Both the position numbers and the translations under genes were made by a program. This document shows, one piece after another, positions 1 through 7,767 of a stretch of 64,000 nucleotides of DNA (positions within the stretch are counted from its first letter, which is position 1; every line of letters begins with the position of its first letter). The DNA is from Vicinamibacterales bacterium (GTDB taxonomy: Bacteria; Acidobacteriota; Vicinamibacteria; Vicinamibacterales; UBA2999). Where the stretch lies: assembly GCA_041659285.1 (NCBI GenBank), contig JBAZYO010000003.1:426831-490830 (forward strand). Direction: 5' to 3'. The notes beneath the pieces are model-generated. The model did no database searches, was not told the DNA's origin, and saw only the letters and a program-made list of their open reading frames with translations.

Positions 1-710
1 CGCACATCAAGGAACTGGTCGAGATCGGCAACAAGATGGCGGAAGGCGCGGCCCTGATGACCAACACCAAGGTCACCTCGCGCATCCTCGGCACGGCGTA
101 TCCGCGCCACATGAACAAGGTCGTCGCCGAGACGATGTGGGCGAACATCCAGGCCGTGGGCCTGCCGGCCTGGAGCGAGCAGGATCAGGCGCTGGCGAAG
201 GGACTGCAGAAGGAACTTGGCAATGCCACGCAGAACGGCCTCGCGGTGAAGCTCGGTGAGCTGGGCAAGCCGGTGGCGCTCGAAGACAACAACGGCGGCG
301 GCTCCGACGACATCGGCGACATCTCGTGGAACATGCCGGCCATCACGCTGAGCTACCCGGCGAACATCCCCGGCCTGCCCGGCCACAACTGGTCGAGCGG
401 CATCGCCAGCGCGACGCCCATCGCCCACAAGGGCGTGGTCGCCGGTGCCAAGGCGCAGGCGATGACCGTGTTGGATCTGCTGACCAAGCCTGAACTGGTG
501 AAGCAGGCCTGGGCCTACTTCAACGACGTGCAGACCAAGGACGTGAAGTACATCCCGTTCATCACCAGGGACACGCCGGCGCCGACGCACCTGAACAAGG
601 CGATCTTGGAGAAGTACCGCGAGGAGATGAAGAAGTATTACTACGACCCGACGAAGTTCGGGACCTACCTCGAGCAGTTGGGCATCAAGTACCCAACGCT
701 GCGGCAGTAA
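1..710 (+). CDS. M20 family amidohydrolase, C-terminal part (5' end outside window)
   Basis: The frame is open from the window edge to TAA at 708-710, so the N-terminal part lies outside. The visible part (about 235 residues) matches the C-terminal metal-binding region of M20 peptidases of the AbgB / p-aminobenzoyl-glutamate hydrolase type. The signature is GGGSDDIGDISW followed by PGLPGHNW and a helical tail. The complete paralogue at 10296-11741 has the equivalent ASTDLGDVSW and PGTPAHSW blocks, which supports the assignment. The family hydrolyses N-acyl or peptide bonds in small amide substrates using a dinuclear metal site; the substrate here is unknown. The paralogue has a signal peptide, so export is plausible for this copy too. 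A strong hairpin follows the stop. Confidence 0.85.
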   Translation, partial: HIKELVEIGNKMAEGAALMTNTKVTSRILGTAYPRHMNKVVAETMWANIQAVGLPAWSEQDQALAKGLQKELGNATQNGLAVKLGELGKPVALEDNNGGGSDDIGDISWNMPAITLSYPANIPGLPGHNWSSGIASATPIAHKGVVAGAKAQAMTVLDLLTKPELVKQAWAYFNDVQTKDVKYIPFITRDTPAPTHLNKAILEKYREEMKKYYYDPTKFGTYLEQLGIKYPTLRQ

Positions 711-729
711 CGAACGCTGACAGGACTCC

Positions 730-760
730 AGGAGGCCAGAAGCCGATCTTCTGGCCTCCT
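730..760. terminator. Bidirectional terminator hairpin
   Basis: A perfect 13-bp inverted repeat (730-742 with 748-760; arm AGGAGGCCAGAAG, 5-nt loop) is followed by GTTCTATTT. It lies between two convergent genes (stops at 710 and 777) and can serve both strands. Confidence 0.8.
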
Positions 761-776
761 GTTCTATTTGCCGGCT

Positions 777-2555
777 TTACTGCACCCGCACCGACTGGGG
801 CCGGAGGGTCAGGCTGTAGACGTAGGGCACCATCCCATCCTGGTCCACCAGCAGCGGGTTGATCAGGCTCACTCGGACAGGCACGCAGTACTCGTATGTC
901 GTCACCGCGGTGGGCTTGCCGCTGACGACGGTGGTCAACGTCAGGTTCTTTTCCAACCCCTGCTGCGCGGCCAGGAGACTCAGCCACTGTTCCAGCGCGT
1001 CGAAGTTCTGCACGTCGGTGACGAATTTGAGCCCGCTCTGTATTGTCGCCACCGCCACGAGCGAGAAATCCGCGATCCCGATGCCGCCTGGATAATAGGC
1101 GGTCCCGCCGTCTGGGGCCGGGCCTTCCACCACCTGCAGTTGCGAGCCGCCGCCGCTGAACGAGTGCAGCCCCAACACCTCCGGCGCGCCGGCGAGTTGG
1201 AGGGTCGGCGAGGGCTGGACGGGGAGGTCGATCAAACCATACAGGCTCGGCGTGGAGTTAATCCGGCTGATCTGGATGTTGTTGGGTTGGAGCACAAGCG
1301 AGGCCGGTGCGAGCGACCCGTCGGAGAACTGCGTGAGCAGGGCACCGGTCATCTGGAAGTTCACCATGTCGACGAATGCACCCTTGACGGGGTCGCGTGC
1401 CTGGACCGTCACGGTGACCAGCAGCGGAGCGAAGCTTCCATTCAGGATGTTGTTCCAGAGGTTGCGCAGGTCCGATATGGGCGCGTCGCTGCCCAGCATC
1501 ATCGTGATTTGGGGAAATGAAGTCTGCCCGATACTCCCTATGTGTCCGAGGGAACTGACGGCCACGTTGAAGCCGAGTCGCGAAACAGCGTTGGGCCGGA
1601 AGCTCGGCAGTCCGTCGATGTTGACGCGGAGGTTCGACACCGCGGCCATCGCCGCGTTCTCATCGAGAGGGGCGCCGCCACCGGCCGGACCCGCCGGGCC
1701 CTGCGGACCCATGGGGCCCGCCGGGCCGGTTGCGCCCGTCGCACCGGCGGAACCGGGCGCGCCGGTTGCGCCCACGGCGCCCGCGGGTCCTTGCCCGCCA
1801 TTGCAGACCGGGACCGCCGAGGTTCCGTCAGAGACGACGATGCCGCCGGTCGGACACTCGGCCACCGTCGCCAAGCGGACGGCCGCCGCAGCGCCACCGG
1901 GGCCCTGTGGGCCGGCAGGTCCGGTTGGTCCTGCAGGTCCGGCCGGACCTTGCGGTCCTTGCGCGCCATTCTGGCCGTTCACGCCTGGAGCGCCAGTCGG
2001 TCCCGGCGACCCTGCCGGTCCCTGCGGTCCCGGTGCGCCGTCGGCGCCGCTCGCGCCCTGAGGTCCAATGGCCCCGGTCGCCCCCGCGGGTCCTTGGGAC
2101 CCAACGGGTCCCGCCGGTCCCGCTGAACCTTGCGCTCCCGGTGCGCCATCCCGTCCATCCGCGCCGGCCGGACCCTGCGGCCCTGCCGGTCCTTGCGGTC
2201 CGGGGGCGCCGTCGGCGCCGCTCGCGCCCTGAGGTCCAATGGCCCCGGTCGCCCCTGCGGGCCCTTGGGACCCAACGGGTCCCGCCGGTCCCATCGGCCC
2301 AGGCGGGCCTTGCGGTCCTGTGAACGCGTCCATCGAGACGCGGATCTCGTTCGGGCGGCAGGTGTCGTTGCCGCTGATGAACCGCACGAAGCCGGTCGCC
2401 CGTGCCACGCAGACTGCCGTGGGCGCAGGCGCCGCCGACGGGCCTTGCGGCCGCCGCTCGTCGTCGCGCCCTCTCTGCGCGAGGGCGGGCGATGCGAGGG
2501 TGAGTGTGAGTATGAAAGCGGGCAGGAACCGAGCGCAGTTCGGCCGACGAAGCAT
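777..2555 (-). CDS. Secreted collagen-like (Gly-X-Y repeat) protein
   Basis: This encodes 592 residues. The start is the ATG at 2555, which has GGAGG about 8 nt upstream and opens directly on a signal peptide (LRRPNCARFLPAFILTLTLASPALAQ region). A longer reading from 2618 adds 21 residues with no signal character. After a short Cys-containing segment (VCVARATG, NDTCRPNE), roughly residues 78-305 are dominated by Gly-X-Y triplets such as GPQGPAGPQ, with one non-collagenous interruption containing two Cys. The C-terminal half (about 280 residues) is a non-repetitive beta-rich domain of phage tail or adhesin character. Bacterial collagen-like proteins form trimeric extracellular fibres; a surface or matrix role is inferred. 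Part of the triplet region is an internal duplication. The gene is monocistronic, with the convergent terminator at its 3' end. Confidence 0.85.
   Translation of the reverse strand: MLRRPNCARFLPAFILTLTLASPALAQRGRDDERRPQGPSAAPAPTAVCVARATGFVRFISGNDTCRPNEIRVSMDAFTGPQGPPGPMGPAGPVGSQGPAGATGAIGPQGASGADGAPGPQGPAGPQGPAGADGRDGAPGAQGSAGPAGPVGSQGPAGATGAIGPQGASGADGAPGPQGPAGSPGPTGAPGVNGQNGAQGPQGPAGPAGPTGPAGPQGPGGAAAAVRLATVAECPTGGIVVSDGTSAVPVCNGGQGPAGAVGATGAPGSAGATGATGPAGPMGPQGPAGPAGGGAPLDENAAMAAVSNLRVNIDGLPSFRPNAVSRLGFNVAVSSLGHIGSIGQTSFPQITMMLGSDAPISDLRNLWNNILNGSFAPLLVTVTVQARDPVKGAFVDMVNFQMTGALLTQFSDGSLAPASLVLQPNNIQISRINSTPSLYGLIDLPVQPSPTLQLAGAPEVLGLHSFSGGGSQLQVVEGPAPDGGTAYYPGGIGIADFSLVAVATIQSGLKFVTDVQNFDALEQWLSLLAAQQGLEKNLTLTTVVSGKPTAVTTYEYCVPVRVSLINPLLVDQDGMVPYVYSLTLRPQSVRVQ
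2011..2292. repeat. Internal direct duplication in the collagen region
   Basis: Two near-identical copies of about 111 bp (2011-2121 and 2182-2292) are offset by 171 bp, which is 57 codons or 19 Gly-X-Y triplets. Only a few bases differ. The offset preserves both frame and triplet phase, so the collagen domain has grown by a recent in-frame duplication. Confidence 0.85.
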
Positions 2556-2653
2556 AAGGGGGGCCTCCAGTAGAGAAGGGTCGACCGAAAGGTTACGCAA
2601 TCCGACCGCCCGACGCAACTGCAGAGTCAGGAACTAAGAAAGAACTAAGAACC

Positions 2654-3940
2654 TTAGACGCCGGACTTCAGGTACCGCGCCACCGCGCTCACCAGCCGAT
2701 CGACCTCCTGAGGCGAGTTGTAGAAGTGGGGCGAAGCGCGCAGGCCGCCGCGGTCGGCGCCGCCGCGACCCGCGGTGCCAATCTTGTCTTTCTCGTAGAG
2801 CACCTGGCCCAGCTTCTGGGCGTTGAGGGAGCCGGGCAGGAACGACACCACCGCGGCGTTCAGCACCGGGTTGGGCGACGTCCACACCTTCACGTCCGGC
2901 AGCTTTGACAATCCTTCAATCAACTGATTCGCGAGTGCCCGTGACCGCTGTTCGATGGCGGCGCGGCCGACCTTGGTCTGGAACTCCAGGGCCTCGCGCA
3001 GCGCGATCATGGTCGCCTCGTCTCGTTGTCCGAAGCTCTCGAACGTCTTCGAGATGCCCACGGCGCCGGGATAGGCGCTGTAGATCGACGGCCAGATCTG
3101 TTTCTGTGCCCGCGCATTGATGTAGAGCACGCCGCACTCGCGCGCGCCGCACGGCCACTTGTGGGCGCTGCCCGTGTAGAAGTCGGGCGAGATGTCGGCG
3201 AGGTTGACGTCGAGCAGGCCGAAGGTCTGGGCGCCGTCCACCAGCGACAGCACGCCGTGCTCCCTGGCCAGCGCGCAGAGTTCCTTCGCCGAAAACAGGT
3301 CGCCGACCGTGCTGGTGAGATGCGTGAAGGTCAGGATCTTCGTCTTCGCGGTGATCGCCTTCTTGTAGGCGTCCACGTAGTACTCCATCCCCGGGTGGGG
3401 ATTCTTCTGCGCAATCTCGACGACGGTGAAGCCGAAGCGCTTGGCTTTTTCCTGCCACGCCACGAGGTTGCTCGGGTGGTTGTCGTGAAACACGATCACT
3501 TCGTCGCCGGCCTTGAGATCCAGGCCGCTCGAGACCATGTTGTTGGCCTCGCTGGTGTTGCGCGTGATGACGATCTCTTCGGGGGTGACGCGCAGGAACG
3601 CGGCGAGCGCCTTGCGCGTGTTCTCTTTCTCGCCGGTCAGCCGCGCGCGGTTCTGTCCCGACGGGTCGCGATCGACGCTGTCGGTCTCGCGCCGCAGCGC
3701 TTCGAGCACGGGCCGCGACGAGGGGCAGAGGTTGGCGGCGTTCAGCACGCCGAGGTCCGGCGGCATCACGAACTGCTCGCGCACCGATTTCCAGAACGCT
3801 TCACCGCCGGCCGCGCCGCCGGGCGCAAAGGCCGGCGCTTGTGGCGCCGTCTTCGCCCAGACCGGGTCGGCGAACAGGGCCGCGGAGCCACCAATGGCAA
3901 ATAGACGGGCGAAATCTCGGCGGGATACTGGTGCAGTCAT
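2654..3940 (-). CDS. Tat-exported class V aminotransferase-like PLP enzyme
   Basis: This encodes 428 residues from the ATG at 3940. A further in-frame ATG at 3991 would only place 17 residues before the signal. The N-terminus carries a twin-arginine signal (S-R-R-D-F-A-R-L-F, residues 6-14) and a hydrophobic stretch ending near FADPVWA. The mature part is a fold-type I, class V aminotransferase / cysteine desulfurase-like enzyme: TRNTSEAN for phosphate binding, VDGAQ (Asp near residue 235, pairs with the PLP ring) and SAHKW with the Schiff-base Lys near residue 261. Related exported proteins are called isopenicillin-N epimerase-like. Whether it acts as desulfurase, lyase or epimerase cannot be told from sequence. 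The Tat route fits a protein that binds PLP before export. Confidence 0.88.
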   Translation of the reverse strand: MTAPVSRRDFARLFAIGGSAALFADPVWAKTAPQAPAFAPGGAAGGEAFWKSVREQFVMPPDLGVLNAANLCPSSRPVLEALRRETDSVDRDPSGQNRARLTGEKENTRKALAAFLRVTPEEIVITRNTSEANNMVSSGLDLKAGDEVIVFHDNHPSNLVAWQEKAKRFGFTVVEIAQKNPHPGMEYYVDAYKKAITAKTKILTFTHLTSTVGDLFSAKELCALAREHGVLSLVDGAQTFGLLDVNLADISPDFYTGSAHKWPCGARECGVLYINARAQKQIWPSIYSAYPGAVGISKTFESFGQRDEATMIALREALEFQTKVGRAAIEQRSRALANQLIEGLSKLPDVKVWTSPNPVLNAAVVSFLPGSLNAQKLGQVLYEKDKIGTAGRGGADRGGLRASPHFYNSPQEVDRLVSAVARYLKSGV

Positions 3941-3961
3941 GCGCCGCAGATTACACCCAAA

Positions 3962-4047
3962 ACAGCCACGGATTGGACGCAGATTAGGCACAGAACAAAA
4001 AAGCCTTTCTAGAATCTGTGAATAATCTGCGTCGAATCTGTGGCTGT
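3962..4047. repeat. Long imperfect inverted repeat between two genes
   Basis: Arms 3962-3986 and 4023-4047 are 25 nt with two mismatches (ACAGCCACGGATT... against ...AATCTGTGGCTGT) and are separated by 36 nt. The words AATCTGCG/AATCTGTGG look like a dispersed intergenic repeat. The element ends just before the DinB stop codon and may also act as its terminator. Confidence 0.65.
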
Positions 4048-4048
4048 C

Positions 4049-4555
4049 CTAAATCTGCGGCCGCTCGTCGCCAGATGGCCCGTAAATGGACGGGATCGGC
4101 ACGCCCAGCATCCGCAGGTACACCGTCATCTGGCCGCGGTGGTGGACCATGTGGTTGAGCACGAAGGCACGCATCACCGACGCCTTCGGCATGGTGAACA
4201 CTTCCTTGCCGCCGGCCTTGAGCGTCCAGGGCGCGTCGAATTCGGCGTCGGTCTTGTTGACCAGGTTGGGGCGGCCGGACTTGAGGTTGCCGTCGAACAT
4301 CGCCAGCACGGCGGCCCGCGTCGCCGGAGACTGATGGTCGGCCGGCCGCGGCGTCAGCACGTCGAGTTCGCTCTGGGTCATCGTCATGGTGGCCCAGAGC
4401 GGAAACTCGGCGAGGTGTTCGGCGAGCCGGCCCAGCGTCATGCTGGTGGGGTGCGGGCGCCACTCGAACTGGCCATCCGGCACGCGGTCCAGCACCTTGC
4501 GGGTCTGGCCCATCTCGCGGTCGAACTCGGGAAGCAGCGTGTCAATCAGCGGCAT
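4049..4555 (-). CDS. DinB family protein
   Basis: This encodes 168 residues in a four-helix DinB/YfiT-like fold. Visible metal-ligand candidates are a His in the N-terminal helix pair (LAEHLAEFP) and the C-terminal NHMVHHRGQMTVYLRMLG motif, typical of the superfamily and usually binding Ni or Zn. The ATG at 4555 is preceded at 6 nt by TAGAAT on the minus strand, so the transcript is probably leaderless. Members include thiol-dependent transferases (bacillithiol- or mycothiol-dependent) but the substrate here is unknown. A second, different DinB-fold protein lies at 37098-37640. Confidence 0.85.
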   Translation of the reverse strand: MPLIDTLLPEFDREMGQTRKVLDRVPDGQFEWRPHPTSMTLGRLAEHLAEFPLWATMTMTQSELDVLTPRPADHQSPATRAAVLAMFDGNLKSGRPNLVNKTDAEFDAPWTLKAGGKEVFTMPKASVMRAFVLNHMVHHRGQMTVYLRMLGVPIPSIYGPSGDERPQI

Positions 4556-4561
4556 CCCGGC

Positions 4562-4567
4562 ATTCTA
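4562..4567 (-). promoter_or_regulatory. -10 box TAGAAT for the DinB gene
   Basis: TAGAAT on the minus strand lies 6 nt before the ATG at 4555. Transcription would start at or next to the start codon. No -35 is claimed. Confidence 0.55.
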
Positions 4568-4574
4568 GTGCGTC

Positions 4575-5843
4575 CTACTGCTTTGGCTTGGCCGGACCCT
4601 TGTCCTTGAACGCCTTGCCGAAGTTCTTCTCGAAATTTTTTTCGAAGGTCGCTTCGAAGTCCTTGGCGAAGTCCTCGCCGAAGGATTCTTCAAATGTGGT
4701 TTCGAACTGCTGGCCGAAGGCTTCAACACCAGCCTCGAACTGCTCGAAGTCGAAGTCGAAATCGAAGTCATCCCAAGCTGGCGGCTTGGGCTTGGGCGCC
4801 GGCGCAGGTGCCGGCGCAGCCTGTGGTGCCGGTGGCGCGGGCGGAGCCGGCCGAATGCCCATGCGGCGACGCTGACGCTCGTCGTCTTTGCTCACGATCG
4901 CCTTGCGGGCGAGGATGATATCGCCGTTGAACGACTGGGTCTCAATGCGCGCGCTGCCGTTGCCGAGCGTGAAGTTGAAGCGCTTGCTGCCGCTGCGCGG
5001 GTTCTGCCCGTCGGGCAACTGGATGGGGAAGTCGGCGGAGAAGTCGCCCTGGAAGGTGCGGACGAAGATGGTGGCGTTGGTGGCGCCGCCCAGGCCGACG
5101 CGGATGTCGCCGCCGTGCGTGGTCAGGCGATAGACGCCGTTGTCGCGGATGGTGCCGTTGAACGTGACGTCGCCGTTGACCGTTGACGCCTCGAGGTTCG
5201 AGGTCTGCGCGTTGTCGATGACGATGTCGCCGTTGGTGGTTTCCGCGGTGATCTCGCCGGTCACGTTGGTGACGCGAATGCCTTCGTTGACGGTGGTCGC
5301 CTGCACGCGGCCGCTGGCCTTGTCGATGGTGATGACGCCTTCAACCGACCGCACCGTGACGGAGCCGGTGCCGCCGGTGATGCGGGCGTTGCCATGTACG
5401 GTTTCGACCGTGACTTCGGCCGCCGTCCCTTCGATGGTCGCATCGAGATACGTGCCCGACAAGTTCACGGCCATCCAGCGCGGCACGGTGATCTGGAAGT
5501 CGGCGAGGCCCGGCATGGGGCCACGCGCCTGTCGTTGCGTGCGGACGCGCAACGTCATGTCGGTGGTTTCCGCGGTCACGGTCTCGCGGGCGCCGTGCGT
5601 GGCCTGGATGCGGACCTTGTCCTGGTCCCACGAGCGCACGACCACCTCACCGGCGTTGTTGCTGAGCACGAGGCGCGTGCCCTTGACCACGTCGATGGTC
5701 TGGTCGGTCTTCGGGTTGGTCTCCGGGCCGCCGGGGCGGGCCTGGATCGGCTGTTGGCCGTCGGGCGCCGATTCGCGCGGCTGCGCGAGCGACGGGGCGC
5801 TGCACGTCAGTGCGAGCGCAGCGGTCAGAAGCAATCGGGTCAT
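4575..5843 (-). CDS. DUF4097-type beta-solenoid adhesin-like protein with Phe-rich tail
   Basis: This encodes 422 residues with a Sec signal (TRLLLTAALALTCSAPSLAQ). The middle (about residues 50-310) is the DUF4097 putative adhesin fold: short repeated beta turns such as VETVHGNARITGGTGSVTV and AETTNGDIVIDNAQTSN, with N-G-D/G-D-I turns, as in a parallel beta-helix. After a Pro/Ala-rich linker (about residues 330-350) comes an unusual C-terminal segment of about 70 residues with Phe every 3-4 positions and alternating acidic and basic residues (DFDFDFDFEQF, FEATFEKNFEKNFGKAF). It is the last gene of a sigma/anti-sigma operon. Its ribosome site (GGAGGAGAC) lies inside the end of the anti-sigma gene, 3 nt upstream, so translation is coupled. 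Function is unknown; a periplasmic or cell-surface envelope-stress role is inferred from the operon. Confidence 0.8.
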   Translation of the reverse strand: MTRLLLTAALALTCSAPSLAQPRESAPDGQQPIQARPGGPETNPKTDQTIDVVKGTRLVLSNNAGEVVVRSWDQDKVRIQATHGARETVTAETTDMTLRVRTQRQARGPMPGLADFQITVPRWMAVNLSGTYLDATIEGTAAEVTVETVHGNARITGGTGSVTVRSVEGVITIDKASGRVQATTVNEGIRVTNVTGEITAETTNGDIVIDNAQTSNLEASTVNGDVTFNGTIRDNGVYRLTTHGGDIRVGLGGATNATIFVRTFQGDFSADFPIQLPDGQNPRSGSKRFNFTLGNGSARIETQSFNGDIILARKAIVSKDDERQRRRMGIRPAPPAPPAPQAAPAPAPAPKPKPPAWDDFDFDFDFEQFEAGVEAFGQQFETTFEESFGEDFAKDFEATFEKNFEKNFGKAFKDKGPAKPKQ

Positions 5844-5846
5844 CGG

Positions 5847-6446
5847 TCAGTCTCCTCCAGCGGACGCGAGGGTCGTGGCATGACGCAGCAAGTCGAGCTT
5901 TCGCCGCCGCGCGTCGGCCAAATGGGAATTCAGATAGGGGTTTGCCGGGTCGTGGTCGAGCGCCATCCGCGCTTCCTGGATCGCAGCATCAATGGTCTTC
6001 AAGTTGCGTTCGATCACGAGCACGGTGCGGGGGTCGAGGCGGTCCCGTTCTTCGTGAAGGATCTGTTCGAGGTCGGTCACCGCGGCGTTGAACTGGGCGT
6101 CGGCGAAATTGGCATTCACGACATCGCCTTCCACTTCGCCGATCGCTTCACTCTCGGCCACCACCATTCGCTGGGTGTCGGCCGGTGCCGCCGGCTGGCG
6201 CACCGCGAGCCACGTGACGCCCGAGGCCACGGCGATCAACAGCGAGGCGGCCATGGCGAGCTGCGGCAGGGTAAAGGAGATCTGCCCGCGGCGCGGCGCC
6301 GTCCGCACCTCGAGCCTCGTGGCGACGCCCGGCCACAGGTCGCGCGCCGGCTGCTCGTCGCGCCACTGCCCGATCGCCTGCGACAGGACGTCGTCGGCCG
6401 CGAGCGGCTCGTGGTCGCCTTCCCCGAACTGTCGTTGTTCCGTCAT
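5847..6446 (-). CDS. Anti-sigma factor (membrane protein)
   Basis: This encodes 199 residues: a short cytoplasmic N-terminus, one transmembrane helix near residues 60-85 (LPQLAMAASLLIAVASGVTWLAV) and an extracytoplasmic part with a long charged alpha-helical segment (AVTDLEQILHEERDRLDPRTV...). No zinc-finger HxxxCxxC motif is visible in the N-terminus, so this is not a canonical ZAS-domain anti-sigma. The assignment rests on topology and on position directly downstream of an ECF sigma gene and upstream of a DUF4097 protein, a common arrangement. It is predicted to hold the sigma factor at the membrane until an envelope signal arrives. Confidence 0.75.
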   Translation of the reverse strand: MTEQRQFGEGDHEPLAADDVLSQAIGQWRDEQPARDLWPGVATRLEVRTAPRRGQISFTLPQLAMAASLLIAVASGVTWLAVRQPAAPADTQRMVVAESEAIGEVEGDVVNANFADAQFNAAVTDLEQILHEERDRLDPRTVLVIERNLKTIDAAIQEARMALDHDPANPYLNSHLADARRRKLDLLRHATTLASAGGD

Positions 6447-6466
6447 AGCGTTTCTTCCGGCCCTAA

Positions 6467-6513
6467 TCCGCCTAAAGGCGGATGCTACATGTGGCGTCCG
6501 GCTTTAGCCGGAC
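6467..6513. repeat. Two palindromic repeats (TCCGGCTTTAGCCGGA type)
   Basis: TCCGCCTAAAGGCGGA (6467-6482) and GTCCGGCTTTAGCCGGAC (6496-6513) are back-to-back perfect palindromes with TAAA/TTTA centres. The second abuts the stop codon of the sigma gene. Related copies occur at 7733-7750 and 46045-46112. They are probably a dispersed REP-like element that also acts as an attenuator between the sigma and anti-sigma genes. Confidence 0.75.
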
Positions 6514-7041
6514 CTATCCCCGCTTCTTCGACAACAACCCGCGCAGCGTCTGGCGCGCGCGGTGCAACTGCGACTTCGACGTCCCCGGCGCTACGCCGAG
6601 GATCTCGCCGATCTCTTCGTGGCGGTAGCCTTCGACGTCGTGCAGCACGAACACCGTGCGGGCGCCGTGCGGCAGCTGCTCGATGGCCGCCTGCAAGTCC
6701 ATGCTCAGGTCCAGGTGCTTGGTGCGCGCCGCGGGCGCCACCTCCAGCACCGCCTCGCCGTCGGCGAGGAACCGCTGGCGGGCCGTGCCGAGCGTCCGGA
6801 ACCGCTCGATGATCACGTTCACCGCCAGCCGGTGAAGCCACGTGGCGAAAGACGACTCACCGCGAAAGAGGGCGAGCTTCTGCCACGCGCGGACAAACAC
6901 GTCCTGCGTCAGCTCGTCGGCTGCGTCGGGACCGGCCATGCGCCGCGCGAGATTGAAAATCCGCGGCATATGGGCCCGGTAGACCCGTTCGAAAGCCGCC
7001 GTATCCCCTTGGGTAGCAAGGACGACGTCGTTCACCGGCAC
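6514..7041 (-). CDS. ECF-type RNA polymerase sigma factor
   Basis: This encodes 175 residues from a GTG at 7041. Region 2 spans about residues 13-85 (FERVYRAHMPRIFNLARRMAG, DELTQDVFVRAWQKLALFRGESSFATWLHRLAVNVIIERFR), with the characteristic D-x-x-Q-x-V/T-F and W-L-x-R-I/L-A elements. Region 4 spans about residues 115-170 (IEQLPHGARTVFVLHDVEGYRHEEIGEILGVAPGTSKSQLHRARQTLR), a helix-turn-helix for the -35 element. There is no region 1.1 or region 3. It heads the operon with the anti-sigma and DUF4097 genes. TATCAT on the minus strand lies 8 nt before the GTG. Confidence 0.92.
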   Translation of the reverse strand: MPVNDVVLATQGDTAAFERVYRAHMPRIFNLARRMAGPDAADELTQDVFVRAWQKLALFRGESSFATWLHRLAVNVIIERFRTLGTARQRFLADGEAVLEVAPAARTKHLDLSMDLQAAIEQLPHGARTVFVLHDVEGYRHEEIGEILGVAPGTSKSQLHRARQTLRGLLSKKRG

Positions 7042-7049
7042 TGGTTTGG

Positions 7050-7055
7050 ATGATA
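7050..7055 (-). promoter_or_regulatory. -10 box TATCAT for the ECF sigma operon
   Basis: TATCAT on the minus strand is 8 nt upstream of the GTG at 7041. This is the same short-leader spacing seen at many starts in this window. Confidence 0.45.
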
Positions 7056-7128
7056 GGGGAGACGGAAGGGTTGGAACCGGCGGCCGGGTTTGGCCCCGAG
7101 CCGCCAGTCCAAGAGGGGGCCGACCCGG

Positions 7129-7704
7129 TTACGGTTTCTTCGTAAAGTCCACTTTCGGCGCCACTTTGGCCGATTCCGGGGCCTCGAACAGCTTGTAGTC
7201 GCCCTTGAACCCGAAAATGCCAGCCGTGATGTTGGCCGGGAACTGCCGGCGGGCGGTGTTGTACGCCTGGATGGTCTCGTTGTAACGCATGCGCTCCACG
7301 GCAATCCGGTTTTCGGTGCCGGCGAGCTCGTCCATCAGCCGGGCAAAGGTGGCGTCGGACTTGAGCACGGGGTAGTTCTCCACGACCACTAGCAGGCGGG
7401 CGAGGGCCGAGGTCTGCTCGTTGGCCGCCGCCATCTTCGCCTCGGGGGTGGTGGCGCCGGCCAGCTTCGCGCGCGAGTCGGCGATCGACTGGAAGACGTC
7501 CCGTTCCTGCTGGGCAAAGCCCTTGGTGGCCTCGACCAGGTTGGGAATGAGGTCGTTTCGCCGCTGGAGCTGGTTTTCCACCTGGGACCACTGCGTCTTG
7601 ATGGCCTCCTCCTGGCTGACGAACTTGTTGTACGAACAGCCCGACGTCGCGACAGCCGCACTCACGAGGGCCACAACCACGAGCATTCGCTTGAGACTCT
7701 TCAT
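7129..7704 (-). CDS. lemA: LemA family lipoprotein
   Basis: This encodes 191 residues from the ATG at 7704, which has AAAGGTA upstream; an in-frame ATG at 7728 is less likely. The signal peptide ends in a lipobox-like VATSGC, so the Cys near residue 23 may be lipidated. The body is the LemA helical domain, with the family hallmarks WSQVENQLQRRNDLIPNLVEATKGFAQQE and FPANITAGIFGFKGDYKLFEA. LemA proteins are membrane-anchored helical bundles of uncertain function, often encoded next to TPM-domain proteins, as here. It is the last gene of a minus-strand set after the TPM gene (64-nt gap with a palindromic repeat). Confidence 0.92.
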   Translation of the reverse strand: MKSLKRMLVVVALVSAAVATSGCSYNKFVSQEEAIKTQWSQVENQLQRRNDLIPNLVEATKGFAQQERDVFQSIADSRAKLAGATTPEAKMAAANEQTSALARLLVVVENYPVLKSDATFARLMDELAGTENRIAVERMRYNETIQAYNTARRQFPANITAGIFGFKGDYKLFEAPESAKVAPKVDFTKKP

Positions 7705-7732
7705 AGCTACCTTTCTATCAGATTCCACTGTG

Positions 7733-7750
7733 CTCCGGCTAAAGCCGGAG
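7733..7750. repeat. Palindromic repeat CTCCGGCT/AGCCGGAG
   Basis: CTCCGGCTAAAGCCGGAG is a perfect palindrome between the TPM and LemA genes. It shares its core with the repeats at 6496-6513 and 46045-46062. Confidence 0.75.
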
Positions 7751-7767
7751 GCTACATCGTCACCGAG

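Noticed and set aside
1252..2061. Pro/Ala-rich plus-strand ORFs across the collagen gene
   Set aside because: They are frame shadows of the Gly-X-Y repeats; no start context or domain.
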